The notes beneath the pieces are model-generated. The model was not told the DNA's origin, searched no databases, and saw nothing but the letters and a program-made list of their open reading frames with translations. 64,000 nt of DNA, from positions 112,305 to 176,304 of the forward strand of contig CAKPNJ010000002.1 in NCBI GenBank assembly GCA_934168365.1, written 5' to 3'. A program made the translations under genes and the position numbers. Positions 46,572-55,860 of the stretch are shown piece by piece (position 1 is the stretch's first letter; the number at the start of each line of letters is the position of its first letter). This stretch comes from an uncultured Clostridia bacterium. Lineage in GTDB: Bacteria > Bacillota > Clostridia > TANB77 > CAG-508.

Positions 46572-47324
46572 TTAAATTTTTCCTTTAAATGTTCCCAAAG
46601 TAAATATTTTTAATATTATTGTTAGTAATAAATCAAATGGTATAAATATAACTATAAGTGTACTTACTACTATAAATGGTCCAAATGGAATATATTCATT
46701 TGATCCTTTTCTTTTTACTATCAATATTCCAATACTTATAATTGCTGCTAATAAGAATGAAATTACTGCAACTATAATGATACTAGGCCATCCTAAGAAC
46801 AAACCTAATGATCCCATTAGTTTTACATCTCCAAAGCCCATTGCTTCTTTTCCTGCAATAAATCCACCTATTATTGTAATTAGTAGGAAAATTCCTCCTC
46901 CGACTACCATTCCCAGTAAATTGTTTATAAGAACATTTATACCTAAACTAGTATCTGCAACAACTTGTATAAATGTAAAAGCTAAGCCTGTTTCAAACAT
47001 TGTTAATGTAAGCCTATTTGGTATTATTTGAAGTTTATAGTCTATACAAAACGCTATTAAAAGCATTGGTGTTAAAAATAGGTATTTGAATAAATCTATA
47101 CTTACTCCAAAGAAATATACTAGCCCTAAAAACAAAACTAATGTTGTACTTATCAATATATAGTTTGGTTTAAAATTTTTAAAATATTCTGTAAAAAATT
47201 CTTTTGAGAACACTTTTTTATAGTCTGACATACGTTTGTTACACCAATCTATAAACTGTCCTACTAATATTCCTGCAAATCCTATAATTACATATACTAA
47301 TATATGTGTGTCATTTATATACAT
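46572..47324 (-). CDS. Type IV prepilin peptidase (A24)
   Basis: 250 residues, about seven transmembrane helices. CIDYKLQIIPNRLT and GFGDVKLMGSLGL carry the two catalytic aspartates. The N-terminal methylase cysteine motif of full PilD is not evident, and the short N-terminus indicates a peptidase-only form. No pilin gene is in the window. Confidence 0.85.
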   Translation of the reverse strand: MYINDTHILVYVIIGFAGILVGQFIDWCNKRMSDYKKVFSKEFFTEYFKNFKPNYILISTTLVLFLGLVYFFGVSIDLFKYLFLTPMLLIAFCIDYKLQIIPNRLTLTMFETGLAFTFIQVVADTSLGINVLINNLLGMVVGGGIFLLITIIGGFIAGKEAMGFGDVKLMGSLGLFLGWPSIIIVAVISFLLAAIISIGILIVKRKGSNEYIPFGPFIVVSTLIVIFIPFDLLLTIILKIFTLGTFKGKI

Positions 47325-47325
47325 T

Positions 47326-47832
47326 TTAATTTCTCCTTTGTTCTTCTTGTTTTAAGTATTTTTGTATAATTCTATTTTCAATTGGTCTTTTAATTTTTGT
47401 AACCCAGATATCTTTTTCATTTATCGGTTTTACTAATATTGAAAACATTTTAGCTCTGTTTGCTCCAATTACATCTGTAAAGATTTGATCTCCAACTACT
47501 GCTATTTGTTCACTTGGTAACTCCATATTTTTCTTTGCTTTGTTTAGTCCACTTTTCAGTGGCTTTTTTGCAAAATATGTATATGGTATATCTAAAGTCT
47601 TTGCTGTTTTTTCAACCTTTTCTTTATGATTAGAATTTGAAACAATATACAATTTTATATCATTTTGTTTCAATTTTTCTGCCCATTCTTTAACGCCCTC
47701 TGGCATTTTTTTATCAAAGTCTATTAGAGTATTATCAACATCTAGTATAAGACCTTTTATATTATTTTGTTCTAGTATTTGTAGTGTTATTTCTTTTACA
47801 CTGTTTAGATATAGTTTTGGATATAAAAACAT
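47326..47832 (-). CDS. YqeG-type HAD phosphatase
   Basis: 168 residues. HAD motif I is LILDVDNTLI (about 29-38), motif III lies near FAKKPLKSG and motif IV is VVGDQIFTDVIGANR. YqeG family members act on phosphatidylglycerophosphate or remain uncharacterised. Directly upstream of the prepilin peptidase, separated by only one base. Confidence 0.88.
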   Translation of the reverse strand: MFLYPKLYLNSVKEITLQILEQNNIKGLILDVDNTLIDFDKKMPEGVKEWAEKLKQNDIKLYIVSNSNHKEKVEKTAKTLDIPYTYFAKKPLKSGLNKAKKNMELPSEQIAVVGDQIFTDVIGANRAKMFSILVKPINEKDIWVTKIKRPIENRIIQKYLKQEEQRRN

Positions 47833-47932
47833 TTTGCCTCCAATAATTAGCTATTTTTTCTTTTACAATATTATCAATATGCTGGTTATTTGTCAATATG
47901 CAAATTAGCAAAATTTTAGTTAAGGTGCCAAT

Positions 47933-48010
47933 GGGTGCCAATGGGGACGGGGTCAAAAAGCACCCAATTTTGAAATTGGGTGCTTTTTGACCCCGTCCCC
48001 ATTGGCACCC
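47933..48010. repeat. REP-like repeat 5, perfect 78-bp palindrome
   Basis: Two 38-bp arms around a 2-bp centre with no mismatch. Each arm carries GGGGACGGGGTCAAAAAG followed by CACCC. It sits between the SleB-like and YqeG genes. Adjacent GGTGCCAAT duplications on the left. Confidence 0.92.
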
Positions 48011-48029
48011 ACCTGCACCCCTTGGTACC

Positions 48030-48710
48030 TTATTTGCAGAATCTATGGTTTCCTATTGTTACAGTCATTGGTCTTGACCATATCCATTTGTTTGTTGCAG
48101 TATTTGGGTTAAAATAATATATTGCTCCATAGCTTGGATCCCAACCGTTTAGTGCATCTTGTGCTGCTTTTTTCGATGTTGAATCTGGTGACATATTTAT
48201 TTGTCCATCTGATACTGCGTCAAATGCACCTTTTTGATAAATAACTCCTGCTACTGTATTAGGAAATGAACTGCTCTTAACACGATTTAGTACAACTGCT
48301 GCAACTGCAACTTTTCCTGTGTATGGTTCTCCCCTTGCTTCGCCATGCACTAGTCTTGCTAATAAATCTAAATTAGTTGAATAGCTTGAATTTGAATTAT
48401 TAGATGAATTTATTCCCATTGCTGACAATGTCTTTTTTCCTGCAATTCCATCTACTGTTAAACCATTTTTAGACTGAAAATATCTTACCGCCTTTTGTGT
48501 TTGTGTTCCATATATTCCGTCTATGCTTCCGTTATAGTAACCCCATCTTTTTAATTTTGTTTGTATTTGTATTACTTCGTCTCCTCTGGAACCATATTTC
48601 GATAGTGCTTCTACCTCATTATTTCTAAAAAACATATTATACGAGATAAATATGGCAAATACTAATATAATTGTTATCATTGAAATTATTGTTTTTTTGT
48701 TTTTTAACAT
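48030..48710 (-). CDS. SleB-like cell wall hydrolase with peptidoglycan-binding domain
   Basis: About 226 residues: a membrane anchor or signal (about 5-26), PG_binding_1 domain (GDEVIQIQTKLKRWGYY..GIYGTQTQKAV, about 40-95), then a SleB/CwlJ-type hydrolase_2 domain with LVHGEARGEPYTGK and IYYFNP. Start at 48710 rests on an AGGTG RBS lying inside an inverted repeat (ACACCTA..TAGGTGT), which may gate translation. The role could be spore germination or vegetative wall turnover. Confidence 0.87.
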   Translation of the reverse strand: MLKNKKTIISMITIILVFAIFISYNMFFRNNEVEALSKYGSRGDEVIQIQTKLKRWGYYNGSIDGIYGTQTQKAVRYFQSKNGLTVDGIAGKKTLSAMGINSSNNSNSSYSTNLDLLARLVHGEARGEPYTGKVAVAAVVLNRVKSSSFPNTVAGVIYQKGAFDAVSDGQINMSPDSTSKKAAQDALNGWDPSYGAIYYFNPNTATNKWIWSRPMTVTIGNHRFCK

Positions 48711-48782
48711 AAAAATACACCTACTTTGGCAAAATTTAATTATTGCTATTTTAACCAAATTAGGTGTTTATATACATTAAAA

Positions 48783-50444
48783 TTAGAATATTCCTACAAT
48801 GTTTCCGTTTTCGTCTAAATCTATATTTTCTGCAGAAGGAATTTTAGGTAATCCTGGCATTGTCATTATTTTACCGGTTAATACTACTATAAATTCTGCT
48901 CCTGCTCTTAATACTACATCTTGTACATGTATATTAAAAGGTTCTTTACATTCTAAATTTTTAGGGTCATCTGAAAATGAATATTGTGTTTTTGCTATAC
49001 ATACTGGCAAATTGCTATATCCCAAGTCTTCTATTTCTTTAATATGCAATTTTGCTTCTTCTGTGAATTCTATATCTTCTGCACCATATATTTTTTGTGC
49101 TACTGCTTTTATTTTGTCTTCTATTGTTTCATTTAATTCATATACAAATTTAAAATTTGAAGGTTCTTGAACTAAATCAGCAATTTTTTGTGCTAAATCT
49201 TTGGCACCTTCTCCGCCTTTTTCCCAGCTTTCAACTAAGCTTAAGTTAATACCTTTTTCTTGTAACTTTTCTTGTAAAAATTTAATTTCAGCTTCAGTGT
49301 CGTGTGTATATTTATTTATTGCAACTATTACATTTAATCCATAACGATTCTTTAGATTGTCTACATGTCTTTCTAAGTTTTCAAATCCCTTTGCCAAATA
49401 TTCAATGCTTTCATTTTTTATAGCTTCTTTTGGCATTCCTCCATGATATTTTAATGCTTTAATAGTTGCCACACATACTACTGCATCAGGTTTTATATTT
49501 GCTTTTCTACATTTTATATCTAAAAATTTTTCTGCTCCTAGGTCTGCTCCAAATCCCGCTTCTGTAACAACATAATCTCCTAATTTTAAAGCAAGTTTAG
49601 TTGCAATTATACTATTACATCCATGTGCAATATTAGCAAATGGTCCACCATGAACTATTGCCGGTGTTTGCTCTAAGCTTTGTACTAAATTTGGATTTAT
49701 AGCATCTTTTAATAATACTGTCATTGCTCCATCTGCTTTTAAATCTTTAGCTGTTATTGGTTTGTTTTCTTTAGTATATCCAACTATAATATTTCCAATT
49801 CTTCTTTTCAAATCATTTATATCTGTTGCTAAACAGAAAATAGCCATTATTTCAGATGCAACTGAAATATCAAAACCATCCATTCTTGGCACTATATTTT
49901 TTTCTTGTGATAGTCCTGTATTCACTGCCCTTAGTTGTCTGTCATTTAAGTCGACACATCTCTTCCATACTACTCTATCAAATCCTAGTTCATTTCCAAA
50001 ATATATATGATTGTCTACCATTGCTGACAATAAATTATTGGCAGATGTAATTGCATGTATATCACCAGTAAAATGCAAGTTTATATCTTCCATTGGTGCT
50101 ATTTGACTATGCCCTCCACCTGTTGCACCACCTTTTATTCCAAATACTGGTCCAAGTGATGGTTCTCTTAATGCAAGTATCGCATTTTTTCCTATTTTTC
50201 TTAGTCCATCAGCTAATCCAATTGCCATTGTTGTTTTACCTTCTCCTAGAGGAGTAGGATTTATAGCTGTTACTAAAACTAGCTTTCCATCTTTTTTATC
50301 TTTCAAACTTTGATATACTTCAAGAGATATTTTCGCTTTATATTTTCCATATTGTTCTAATTGCTCTTCTTGAATATTTAATTTTTCTGCTATTTTTGTT
50401 ATTTTCTCTAATTGTGTATTTCTTGCAATTTCAATATCTTCCAT
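48783..50444 (-). CDS. fhs: Formate--tetrahydrofolate ligase
   Basis: ATP-dependent formylation of tetrahydrofolate, used in one-carbon and acetogenic metabolism. 553 residues with the P-loop-like NPTPLGEGKTTM (about 62-73), REPSLGPVFGIKGGA and the conserved VHGGPFANIAHGCNS. Intact C-terminus (MPGLPKIPSAENID). Confidence 0.97.
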   Translation of the reverse strand: MEDIEIARNTQLEKITKIAEKLNIQEEQLEQYGKYKAKISLEVYQSLKDKKDGKLVLVTAINPTPLGEGKTTMAIGLADGLRKIGKNAILALREPSLGPVFGIKGGATGGGHSQIAPMEDINLHFTGDIHAITSANNLLSAMVDNHIYFGNELGFDRVVWKRCVDLNDRQLRAVNTGLSQEKNIVPRMDGFDISVASEIMAIFCLATDINDLKRRIGNIIVGYTKENKPITAKDLKADGAMTVLLKDAINPNLVQSLEQTPAIVHGGPFANIAHGCNSIIATKLALKLGDYVVTEAGFGADLGAEKFLDIKCRKANIKPDAVVCVATIKALKYHGGMPKEAIKNESIEYLAKGFENLERHVDNLKNRYGLNVIVAINKYTHDTEAEIKFLQEKLQEKGINLSLVESWEKGGEGAKDLAQKIADLVQEPSNFKFVYELNETIEDKIKAVAQKIYGAEDIEFTEEAKLHIKEIEDLGYSNLPVCIAKTQYSFSDDPKNLECKEPFNIHVQDVVLRAGAEFIVVLTGKIMTMPGLPKIPSAENIDLDENGNIVGIF

Positions 50445-50465
50445 TTACATCTCTCCTTATATATA

Positions 50466-50527
50466 CTTATTTAGCAGTAATATAATAATACAGTTTTACT
50501 GTTAAAATTATTATATTACTGCTAATT
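50466..50527. terminator. Bidirectional hairpin between fhs and DUF212 gene
   Basis: Perfect 18-bp stem TAGCAGTAATATAATAAT separated by an AT-rich loop. It probably ends the xse-DUF212 operon. Confidence 0.75.
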
Positions 50528-50533
50528 TAAAAA

Positions 50534-50971
50534 TTAAACTAATAGCCCTACTACAACACCAATTGCAGCTCCTACAATAACTTGAACTGGTGTGTGTCCT
50601 AGAACTTCAACTAATCTTTCAGATACTTGCAATCCTGTTAATCCAGGTGTTTCAACTATTTTATTTAATAGTTTAGCTTGTTTTCCTGCTGCTCTTCTAA
50701 CACCTGCTGCATCATACATTACTATAAACGAAAAGATTAAAGCTACTGCAAATAATGGTGTATTTATTCCAACATTCTTACCTATCATAGTAGTCAATGA
50801 TACGACTACTCCTGAGTGTGAACTTGGCATTCCACCTGCTTGCATCAATCTTTTAAAATTAAACTTCCTACTCTTTACTAAATCATAAATAAACTTAAAT
50901 AATTGTATTCCAAACCATACTAAGAATGGGACAATTATATATTTATATTCTTCAAAAAAACTCCCCTGCAT
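50534..50971 (-). CDS. DUF212 divergent PAP2-like membrane protein
   Basis: 145 residues with four hydrophobic segments, a GGMPSSHSGVV phosphatase-like motif (about 47-57) and VRRAAGKQAKLLN. The family resembles a divergent acid phosphatase/haloperoxidase; YuiD is a homologue. Last gene of nusB-xseA-xseB cluster. Confidence 0.85.
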   Translation of the reverse strand: MQGSFFEEYKYIIVPFLVWFGIQLFKFIYDLVKSRKFNFKRLMQAGGMPSSHSGVVVSLTTMIGKNVGINTPLFAVALIFSFIVMYDAAGVRRAAGKQAKLLNKIVETPGLTGLQVSERLVEVLGHTPVQVIVGAAIGVVVGLLV

Positions 50972-50974
50972 TTT

Positions 50975-51205
50975 CTATTCCTCTTCTTGTGCAAAATTCT
51001 CTTCTTTTATTTCTTCACCGTCTTTTAATAAAACGGTAATTCTTTTTTCAGCATTTTCTAGCAAATTGCTACATTGTTTTGATAATTTCATGCCCTCTTC
51101 AAATTTAGAGACAGATTCATCTAAACTTAGTTCTCCTTTTTCTAATTCTGTAGCAATCTCTTCTAATTTATTCATTGCCTGTTCAAAGTTTAATTCTTTT
51201 TCCAT
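50975..51205 (-). CDS. xseB: Exodeoxyribonuclease VII small subunit
   Basis: 76 residues. FEQAMNKLEEIATELEKGE and LSLDESVSKFEEGM are the family signature. Partner of XseA encoded two genes upstream. Interrupting gene between them is a membrane-anchored protein. Confidence 0.95.
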   Translation of the reverse strand: MEKELNFEQAMNKLEEIATELEKGELSLDESVSKFEEGMKLSKQCSNLLENAEKRITVLLKDGEEIKEENFAQEEE

Positions 51206-51223
51206 ATTTTCCCCTTGTTTAAA

Positions 51224-51700
51224 TTATTTTTCTGTTACAATTTCTGTATTAACATCTACAATATATGACTTTATTAAATGTGTTGTAATTGTATCATATA
51301 CAGTCACAAAATATTTACCATCACTTTGAATGCTTACATTAAACAATACATCATCTAGGTTTCCCCAATCCTTAGTCCATATATCTTTTACAAGTTTTAT
51401 TGCCTTACTTTCTTTTGGAGTCATTTGATTTTCATCATCTTCCTCTGTTTTATTTGATACTGTAGAGTCTTTTCCTTTGTCTTCTTCGGTTTTTTCTTCT
51501 GTTTCCACATTTTCATCTAAAATGTCATTTAGCATATTATTTAAACCTTGATTAGGATCCGGCAATATATTGCCCTTTGCTTCGACATTATTAGCCGAAA
51601 TCGGCTCAGCCCTAAAGCGTTGGTATCCTAGGCATATTAAAGCAAATACTACTAACACGATAATTATGGTAATCAAAATATTTTTAGTTGTTTTAGTCAT
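51224..51700 (-). CDS. Membrane-anchored acidic protein of unknown function
   Basis: 158 residues: one N-terminal helix (about 7-25), a low-complexity Glu/Lys/Thr-rich linker (about 60-95) and a small C-terminal domain (VKDIWTKDWGNLDDVLFNVSIQ). No family recognised. It sits between xseA and xseB in the same operon. Confidence 0.65.
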   Translation of the reverse strand: MTKTTKNILITIIIVLVVFALICLGYQRFRAEPISANNVEAKGNILPDPNQGLNNMLNDILDENVETEEKTEEDKGKDSTVSNKTEEDDENQMTPKESKAIKLVKDIWTKDWGNLDDVLFNVSIQSDGKYFVTVYDTITTHLIKSYIVDVNTEIVTEK

Positions 51701-51710
51701 ATCTTTTCTC

Positions 51711-52904
51711 CTATTCTATAATTTTCGCTTTTGCCTCTCCATCTTGTAATTTAATAGAAATTTCATCATTTTCTTTTAATTGCTGTTTCTTCTTTATAAC
51801 GACTCCATCTTTTAATATAATTCCATAGCCTCTTGCTAAAGTTTTCAAAGGACTTAAAGAATCCAGTTTTAATATTAGATTTTGTGCTTTTGACTTTTCT
51901 TTTTGCAATTTATTAGTTATTATATGTTCCATTGACTTTACTTTCATGTCAATTAGCATATATTTTTCGTTTACTCTTTGTAGCGCTCCTGTAAATGCTT
52001 TATTTGCCATACATTTTTCATAACGTAATTTCATAAATTGAATTTTACGTACTAGCGCTTGTTTATATCTATTTTGATAGTTTTTTAACTTTAAATTTAA
52101 CTCTGCAATGTCTGTGACAGCTAGTTCAGCAGCTGCTGATGGTGTTGGTGCTCTTAAATCAGCCACAAAATCTGCTATTGTAAAATCTGTTTCATGGCCT
52201 ACTGCAGAAATAACTGGTAATTCCGAATTATATATTGCTCTTGCAACAATTTCTTCATTAAAGGGCCATAGGTCTTCTAATGAGCCACCTCCTCTAGCCA
52301 CAATAAGTACATCTGCCAGTTTATTTTTGTTCATAAATCCAATGCCTTCTGCTATTTTCTTACCTGCTCCTTCTCCTTGGACTGGTACTGGAAATAACCT
52401 TATGTGCACATTTGGATTTCTTCTAGTAGACACATTTATAATATCTCTAATAACCGCTCCTGTATTTGATGTAAGAACTCCTATTGTTTTTGGCATCATA
52501 GGTATTGTTTTTTTATGTGATTGAGCAAATAAACCTTCTTTTTCTAGCTTTTCTTTTAGTTCTTCATATGCTGCTCTTAAGTCTCCCATTTTGCCTAGTT
52601 GTTTCATTGCTTTTGCATATAATTGATATGTTCCATCTCTTTCAAAAACAGATACACTTCCTAATATCATTACTTTCATTCCATCTTGTGGAACAAAGTC
52701 TAAATGTCCAGTATATGTTTTGAACATTATTGCTTTTATTAAAGATTTGTCATCTTTTAACGTAAAGTACATATGACCTGTATAATGATTTTTAAAATTT
52801 GAGATTTCTCCTTCTACTAATACATTAGCAAAATATTCGTCCTCTTCAAATCTATCTTTTATATATTTATTTAGTTGACTTACACTAATAGGATTATATG
52901 TCAT
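51711..52904 (-). CDS. xseA: Exodeoxyribonuclease VII large subunit
   Basis: 397 residues: N-terminal OB domain (SVSQLNKYIKDRFEED..VEGEISNFK, about 6-100), catalytic domain with GGGSLEDLWPFNEE and SAVGHETDFTIADFVADLRAPTPSAAAE, then a coiled coil. Degrades single-stranded DNA to short oligonucleotides. Confidence 0.96.
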   Translation of the reverse strand: MTYNPISVSQLNKYIKDRFEEDEYFANVLVEGEISNFKNHYTGHMYFTLKDDKSLIKAIMFKTYTGHLDFVPQDGMKVMILGSVSVFERDGTYQLYAKAMKQLGKMGDLRAAYEELKEKLEKEGLFAQSHKKTIPMMPKTIGVLTSNTGAVIRDIINVSTRRNPNVHIRLFPVPVQGEGAGKKIAEGIGFMNKNKLADVLIVARGGGSLEDLWPFNEEIVARAIYNSELPVISAVGHETDFTIADFVADLRAPTPSAAAELAVTDIAELNLKLKNYQNRYKQALVRKIQFMKLRYEKCMANKAFTGALQRVNEKYMLIDMKVKSMEHIITNKLQKEKSKAQNLILKLDSLSPLKTLARGYGIILKDGVVIKKKQQLKENDEISIKLQDGEAKAKIIE

Positions 52905-52906
52905 AT

Positions 52907-53335
52907 TTACTCCTCATTTGTTATTCCTGTTTGTTTTATAATATTAGCTAATATTCCATTTATAAAAGATGGTGAAGTATCATCTCCATATTTTTTAGCA
53001 ATCTCTACTGCTTCATTAACTACTACTTTATATGGTAATTGTGTATATATAATTTCATAAGTCGCAAGTTTTAATAATGTTAGATTTATTTTTGATACTC
53101 TTGAAATATCCCATTTCTCTTTTAAGTTTTGAGAGATTGATTCTAATATTTTTTCTTTGTTTTGTTCAATTCCATTTACTGTCTCAATTATATATATTTT
53201 TGCTTTTTCATCAGTTATGTTTTGTTGTGTTAAAAATAATTCTATTTGTTCATTATATTCTTCTTGTTCCATTTTTTGAATTTCTAAACTATATAGTAAT
53301 TCAAAAGTAAGCTCTCTAGTTTCTGTTCTAGTCAT
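52907..53335 (-). CDS. nusB: Transcription antitermination factor NusB
   Basis: 142 residues, all-helical. RELTFELLYSLE and the C-terminal YGDDTSPSFINGILANI match the family. Starts the nusB-xseA-xseB unit after the Asp23/AmaP genes, a common Firmicute order. Confidence 0.94.
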   Translation of the reverse strand: MTRTETRELTFELLYSLEIQKMEQEEYNEQIELFLTQQNITDEKAKIYIIETVNGIEQNKEKILESISQNLKEKWDISRVSKINLTLLKLATYEIIYTQLPYKVVVNEAVEIAKKYGDDTSPSFINGILANIIKQTGITNEE

Positions 53336-53352
53336 ATGTCTGTTACTCCCTT

Positions 53353-53568
53353 TTATAACTTATCTATAAATTTTTTTGCTCTTTCTTTTACATTTTCTTT
53401 ATTTCTGTGTATGTAGTTGCCAAGCCATATACATACAATTATTAAAGCTATTGTAAATAAAACTTTATATAAATTTGTGCAAAATAGAAGAATTGATAAA
53501 GCAATTCCTATCAAACCACCTATTATACTGCCTCCATATTTATCACAAAACACCTTAAAACTATCCAT
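53353..53568 (-). CDS. DUF2273 small membrane protein
   Basis: 71 residues with two adjacent helices (about 14-30, 33-50) and a basic C-terminus. DUF2273 proteins lie between amaP and asp23/nusB in Firmicutes, exactly as here. Possibly part of the Asp23 membrane assembly. Confidence 0.8.
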   Translation of the reverse strand: MDSFKVFCDKYGGSIIGGLIGIALSILLFCTNLYKVLFTIALIIVCIWLGNYIHRNKENVKERAKKFIDKL

Positions 53569-53590
53569 ACTCTCATGCTCCTTTCATACT

Positions 53591-54148
53591 TTATTCTTGT
53601 GTCATTTGTTTTACAGGTTCAATATCTTTTACCTTAATATTAACTTCTTTTACTTCTAAATCTGATGTTTTCTTTATTGTTGTTTTTATTTTTGTTTGTA
53701 AATTAGTAGATAACTCTTTTATTATCGCATTTTCTTTTACACTTAAATTTACAAATACTGTTACATTATTTTCTTTGTCAAGTTCTACTCTTGTTGTTAC
53801 ATTTTCTGCACTGTCAAATCCTTTAACTACGCTATTTACTAGATTCTCTATTGTATCTTTTGTAATTAAAAGTTTTCCGTCAGAGTTTTCTAATAATATT
53901 CCATTTTTATAATCCATTTCTTGTTTTGAACTCGAGTCAAAAAATATGCATTTTATTGCAAGTAGTATAAATACTATGCTTAACCCTAACATAATATTAG
54001 AACTCAAATTATCACTTATCGCCATTACTACTAGTTCATGTACTAAATCTACACTTAACCAACCAAATATCATTAAACACATTATTATTGATATTATAAG
54101 CATTAAACTTGAAAAAAGAGCTAGTCCTATTCTATCTAAAATTTTCAT
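53591..54148 (-). CDS. amaP: Alkaline shock membrane-anchoring protein AmaP
   Basis: 185 residues: two N-terminal transmembrane helices (about 10-30, 47-67) and a cytoplasmic Asp23-like region with TTRVELDKENNVTVFVNLSV. Anchors Asp23 to the membrane in Staphylococcus. It follows asp23 and precedes DUF2273. Confidence 0.85.
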   Translation of the reverse strand: MKILDRIGLALFSSLMLIISIIMCLMIFGWLSVDLVHELVVMAISDNLSSNIMLGLSIVFILLAIKCIFFDSSSKQEMDYKNGILLENSDGKLLITKDTIENLVNSVVKGFDSAENVTTRVELDKENNVTVFVNLSVKENAIIKELSTNLQTKIKTTIKKTSDLEVKEVNIKVKDIEPVKQMTQE

Positions 54149-54234
54149 ATTTTACTTCATCCTTTCTTGCTAAGTATGTGATGTTTAAAAGTTAAATTAG
54201 GCACAGTAAAATTTATTGTGCCTAATATTTGCTT

Positions 54235-54678
54235 TTATTGATTTTCTTCTGTCTTTTCGTTGTTTGTTTCCATATTATCTGTACTAACACCTTGAATATG
54301 GACATTGACTTCAACTACTTTTAATCCTGTCATACTTTCAACTGCTTTTTTTACCTTATTTTGAATTTCAAATGCAACATCTGGAATTCTAGCACCATAT
54401 TCTACTATGATGTTTACATCTATTTTTGTTTCCTTTTCTCCAGAGTCAACTTTAATTCCTTTTGCTAGGTTCTTTTTACCACTAAGTACTTCTGAAATTC
54501 CTCCTGCAAATCCTCCTGACATTTGTGCTACTCCAGGTACTTCTGATACTGCTACTCCTGCAATTACAGAAATCACCTCATCTGCGATTTTTATATTAGT
54601 ATTGTTTTCTAATGCTACTTCCCCATTAGTTTCAACTAAACTTTCAACCTCTTTTATCTCTTTGTTTTCTTCTTCCAT
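54235..54678 (-). CDS. Asp23/Gls24 family envelope stress protein
   Basis: 147 residues. Core IADEVISVIAGVAVSEVPGV and IDVNIIVEYGARIPDVAFEIQNKVK are the family hallmarks. Acts at the membrane with AmaP in cell-envelope homeostasis. Acidic N- and C-terminal tails are usual. Confidence 0.93.
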   Translation of the reverse strand: MEEENKEIKEVESLVETNGEVALENNTNIKIADEVISVIAGVAVSEVPGVAQMSGGFAGGISEVLSGKKNLAKGIKVDSGEKETKIDVNIIVEYGARIPDVAFEIQNKVKKAVESMTGLKVVEVNVHIQGVSTDNMETNNEKTEENQ

Positions 54679-54813
54679 AAAGAAACCTCCTTTTTCTTAA
54701 GAAATTTATATGTACTAGTATATCAATTTTTTTGAAATTTTACAACTATTTTTGAAAAATATTATAATAAAATAAAGGGATACATGCAAATTGCTGTATC
54801 CTTTTATTGTTAA

Positions 54814-54887
<74 letters not shown>

Positions 54888-54959
54888 AAAGCTTATACAT
54901 TTATTATAAGCTAAATTTCATATAATTGCAATTGATTTTTGGGATTACATGTCAATAAA

Positions 54960-54988
54960 TTGCTTTTTCTTTTAATTTGTGCTAAAAT
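54960..54988 (+). promoter_or_regulatory. Promoter of the 66-residue gene
   Basis: -35 TTGCTT (54960-54965), 17-bp spacer, -10 TAAAAT (54983-54988). Confidence 0.75.
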
Positions 54989-55069
54989 ATAGATGTTTAA
55001 CTTTATAATCCTGTTTTTCAGGTTGATATATAGACATTTCTATAAAAAAATTATTTTAAGGAGGCAACT

Positions 55070-55270
55070 ATGGATAATACTATGATAAAGTTTTTCATCC
55101 GCACAGCAAAAAGTGTGCACGAAGCTGATAATATCTTAAACAAAAATTTTGAGTTTAAGAATACTCGGGAAAAAATCACTTTTCTAACTGAACTGTTTGG
55201 TTTTGAGCCTTTCGAGGCATCTTCCGAAAAAGAAACATATAAAAAGATGCTTTCAGCAATTATCCATTAG
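55070..55270 (+). CDS. Small protein of unknown function with foreign-like codon usage
   Basis: 66 residues, AAGGAGG RBS, own promoter, and a terminator hairpin (GCAATGCTTTTCATAGCATTGC) right after the stop. No family recognised; predicted mostly helical and charged. It contains CGC, ATC, CTG and an in-frame CGG at 55166-55168 in ACT CGG GAA. Triplet reading (Arg) gives the full protein. Quadruplet reading would end six codons after the site. It is thus an exception to the CGGN = Gly rule proposed for the other genes. Confidence 0.6.
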   Translation: MDNTMIKFFIRTAKSVHEADNILNKNFEFKNTREKITFLTELFGFEPFEASSEKETYKKMLSAIIH

Positions 55271-55321
55271 CAAAAACTGCAATGCTTTTCATAGCATTGC
55301 AATTTTTAATTTATACAATTC

Positions 55322-55846
55322 TTACTCTTCTACATATCCTATATATGGTAAGTTTCTGTATTTTTCGTCATAGTCTAAACCATATCCAAGTACAAATTTA
55401 TTTTCTATTTCAAATCCAACATAATCTAAATCTATTTCTTTTTGTCTTCTTTCTTTTTTATCCAAAAGCACACATATTTTTAAGCTCTTTGGATTTTTAG
55501 TTTTTAAATAATCACGCAAATAGTTTAATGTTATTCCAGAATCTATTATATCTTCAATAATTATTACATTTTTGTTTTCTATGTCTTCACTTATATCTAA
55601 TTTAAAATCTAATTTTCCTGTTGTTTCTCTATTATTTATTCCATAACTGCTAACTCTTACAAAATCTAATATTACATCACTTCCAGTAATTTTTTTAGAT
55701 AAATCTATTGTAAAATATACCGCACCTTTTAACGTACATATTAAAACAATATCTTCTCCATTATAGTCCTTTGAAATTTGGTTTGCTAATTCTTCTATTC
55801 TTTTATTTAAAGTTTCTTCATTTATTAATATCTTATGCTCCAACAT
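55322..55846 (-). CDS. hpt: Hypoxanthine phosphoribosyltransferase
   Basis: Purine salvage using PRPP. 174 residues with the PRPP loop VIIEDIIDSGITLNYL (about 92-107), catalytic region and KFVLGYGLDYDEKYRNLPYIG near the C-terminus. It follows the csaA-like gene. Confidence 0.95.
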   Translation of the reverse strand: MLEHKILINEETLNKRIEELANQISKDYNGEDIVLICTLKGAVYFTIDLSKKITGSDVILDFVRVSSYGINNRETTGKLDFKLDISEDIENKNVIIIEDIIDSGITLNYLRDYLKTKNPKSLKICVLLDKKERRQKEIDLDYVGFEIENKFVLGYGLDYDEKYRNLPYIGYVEE

Positions 55847-55860
55847 TTTTATTACTCCTT

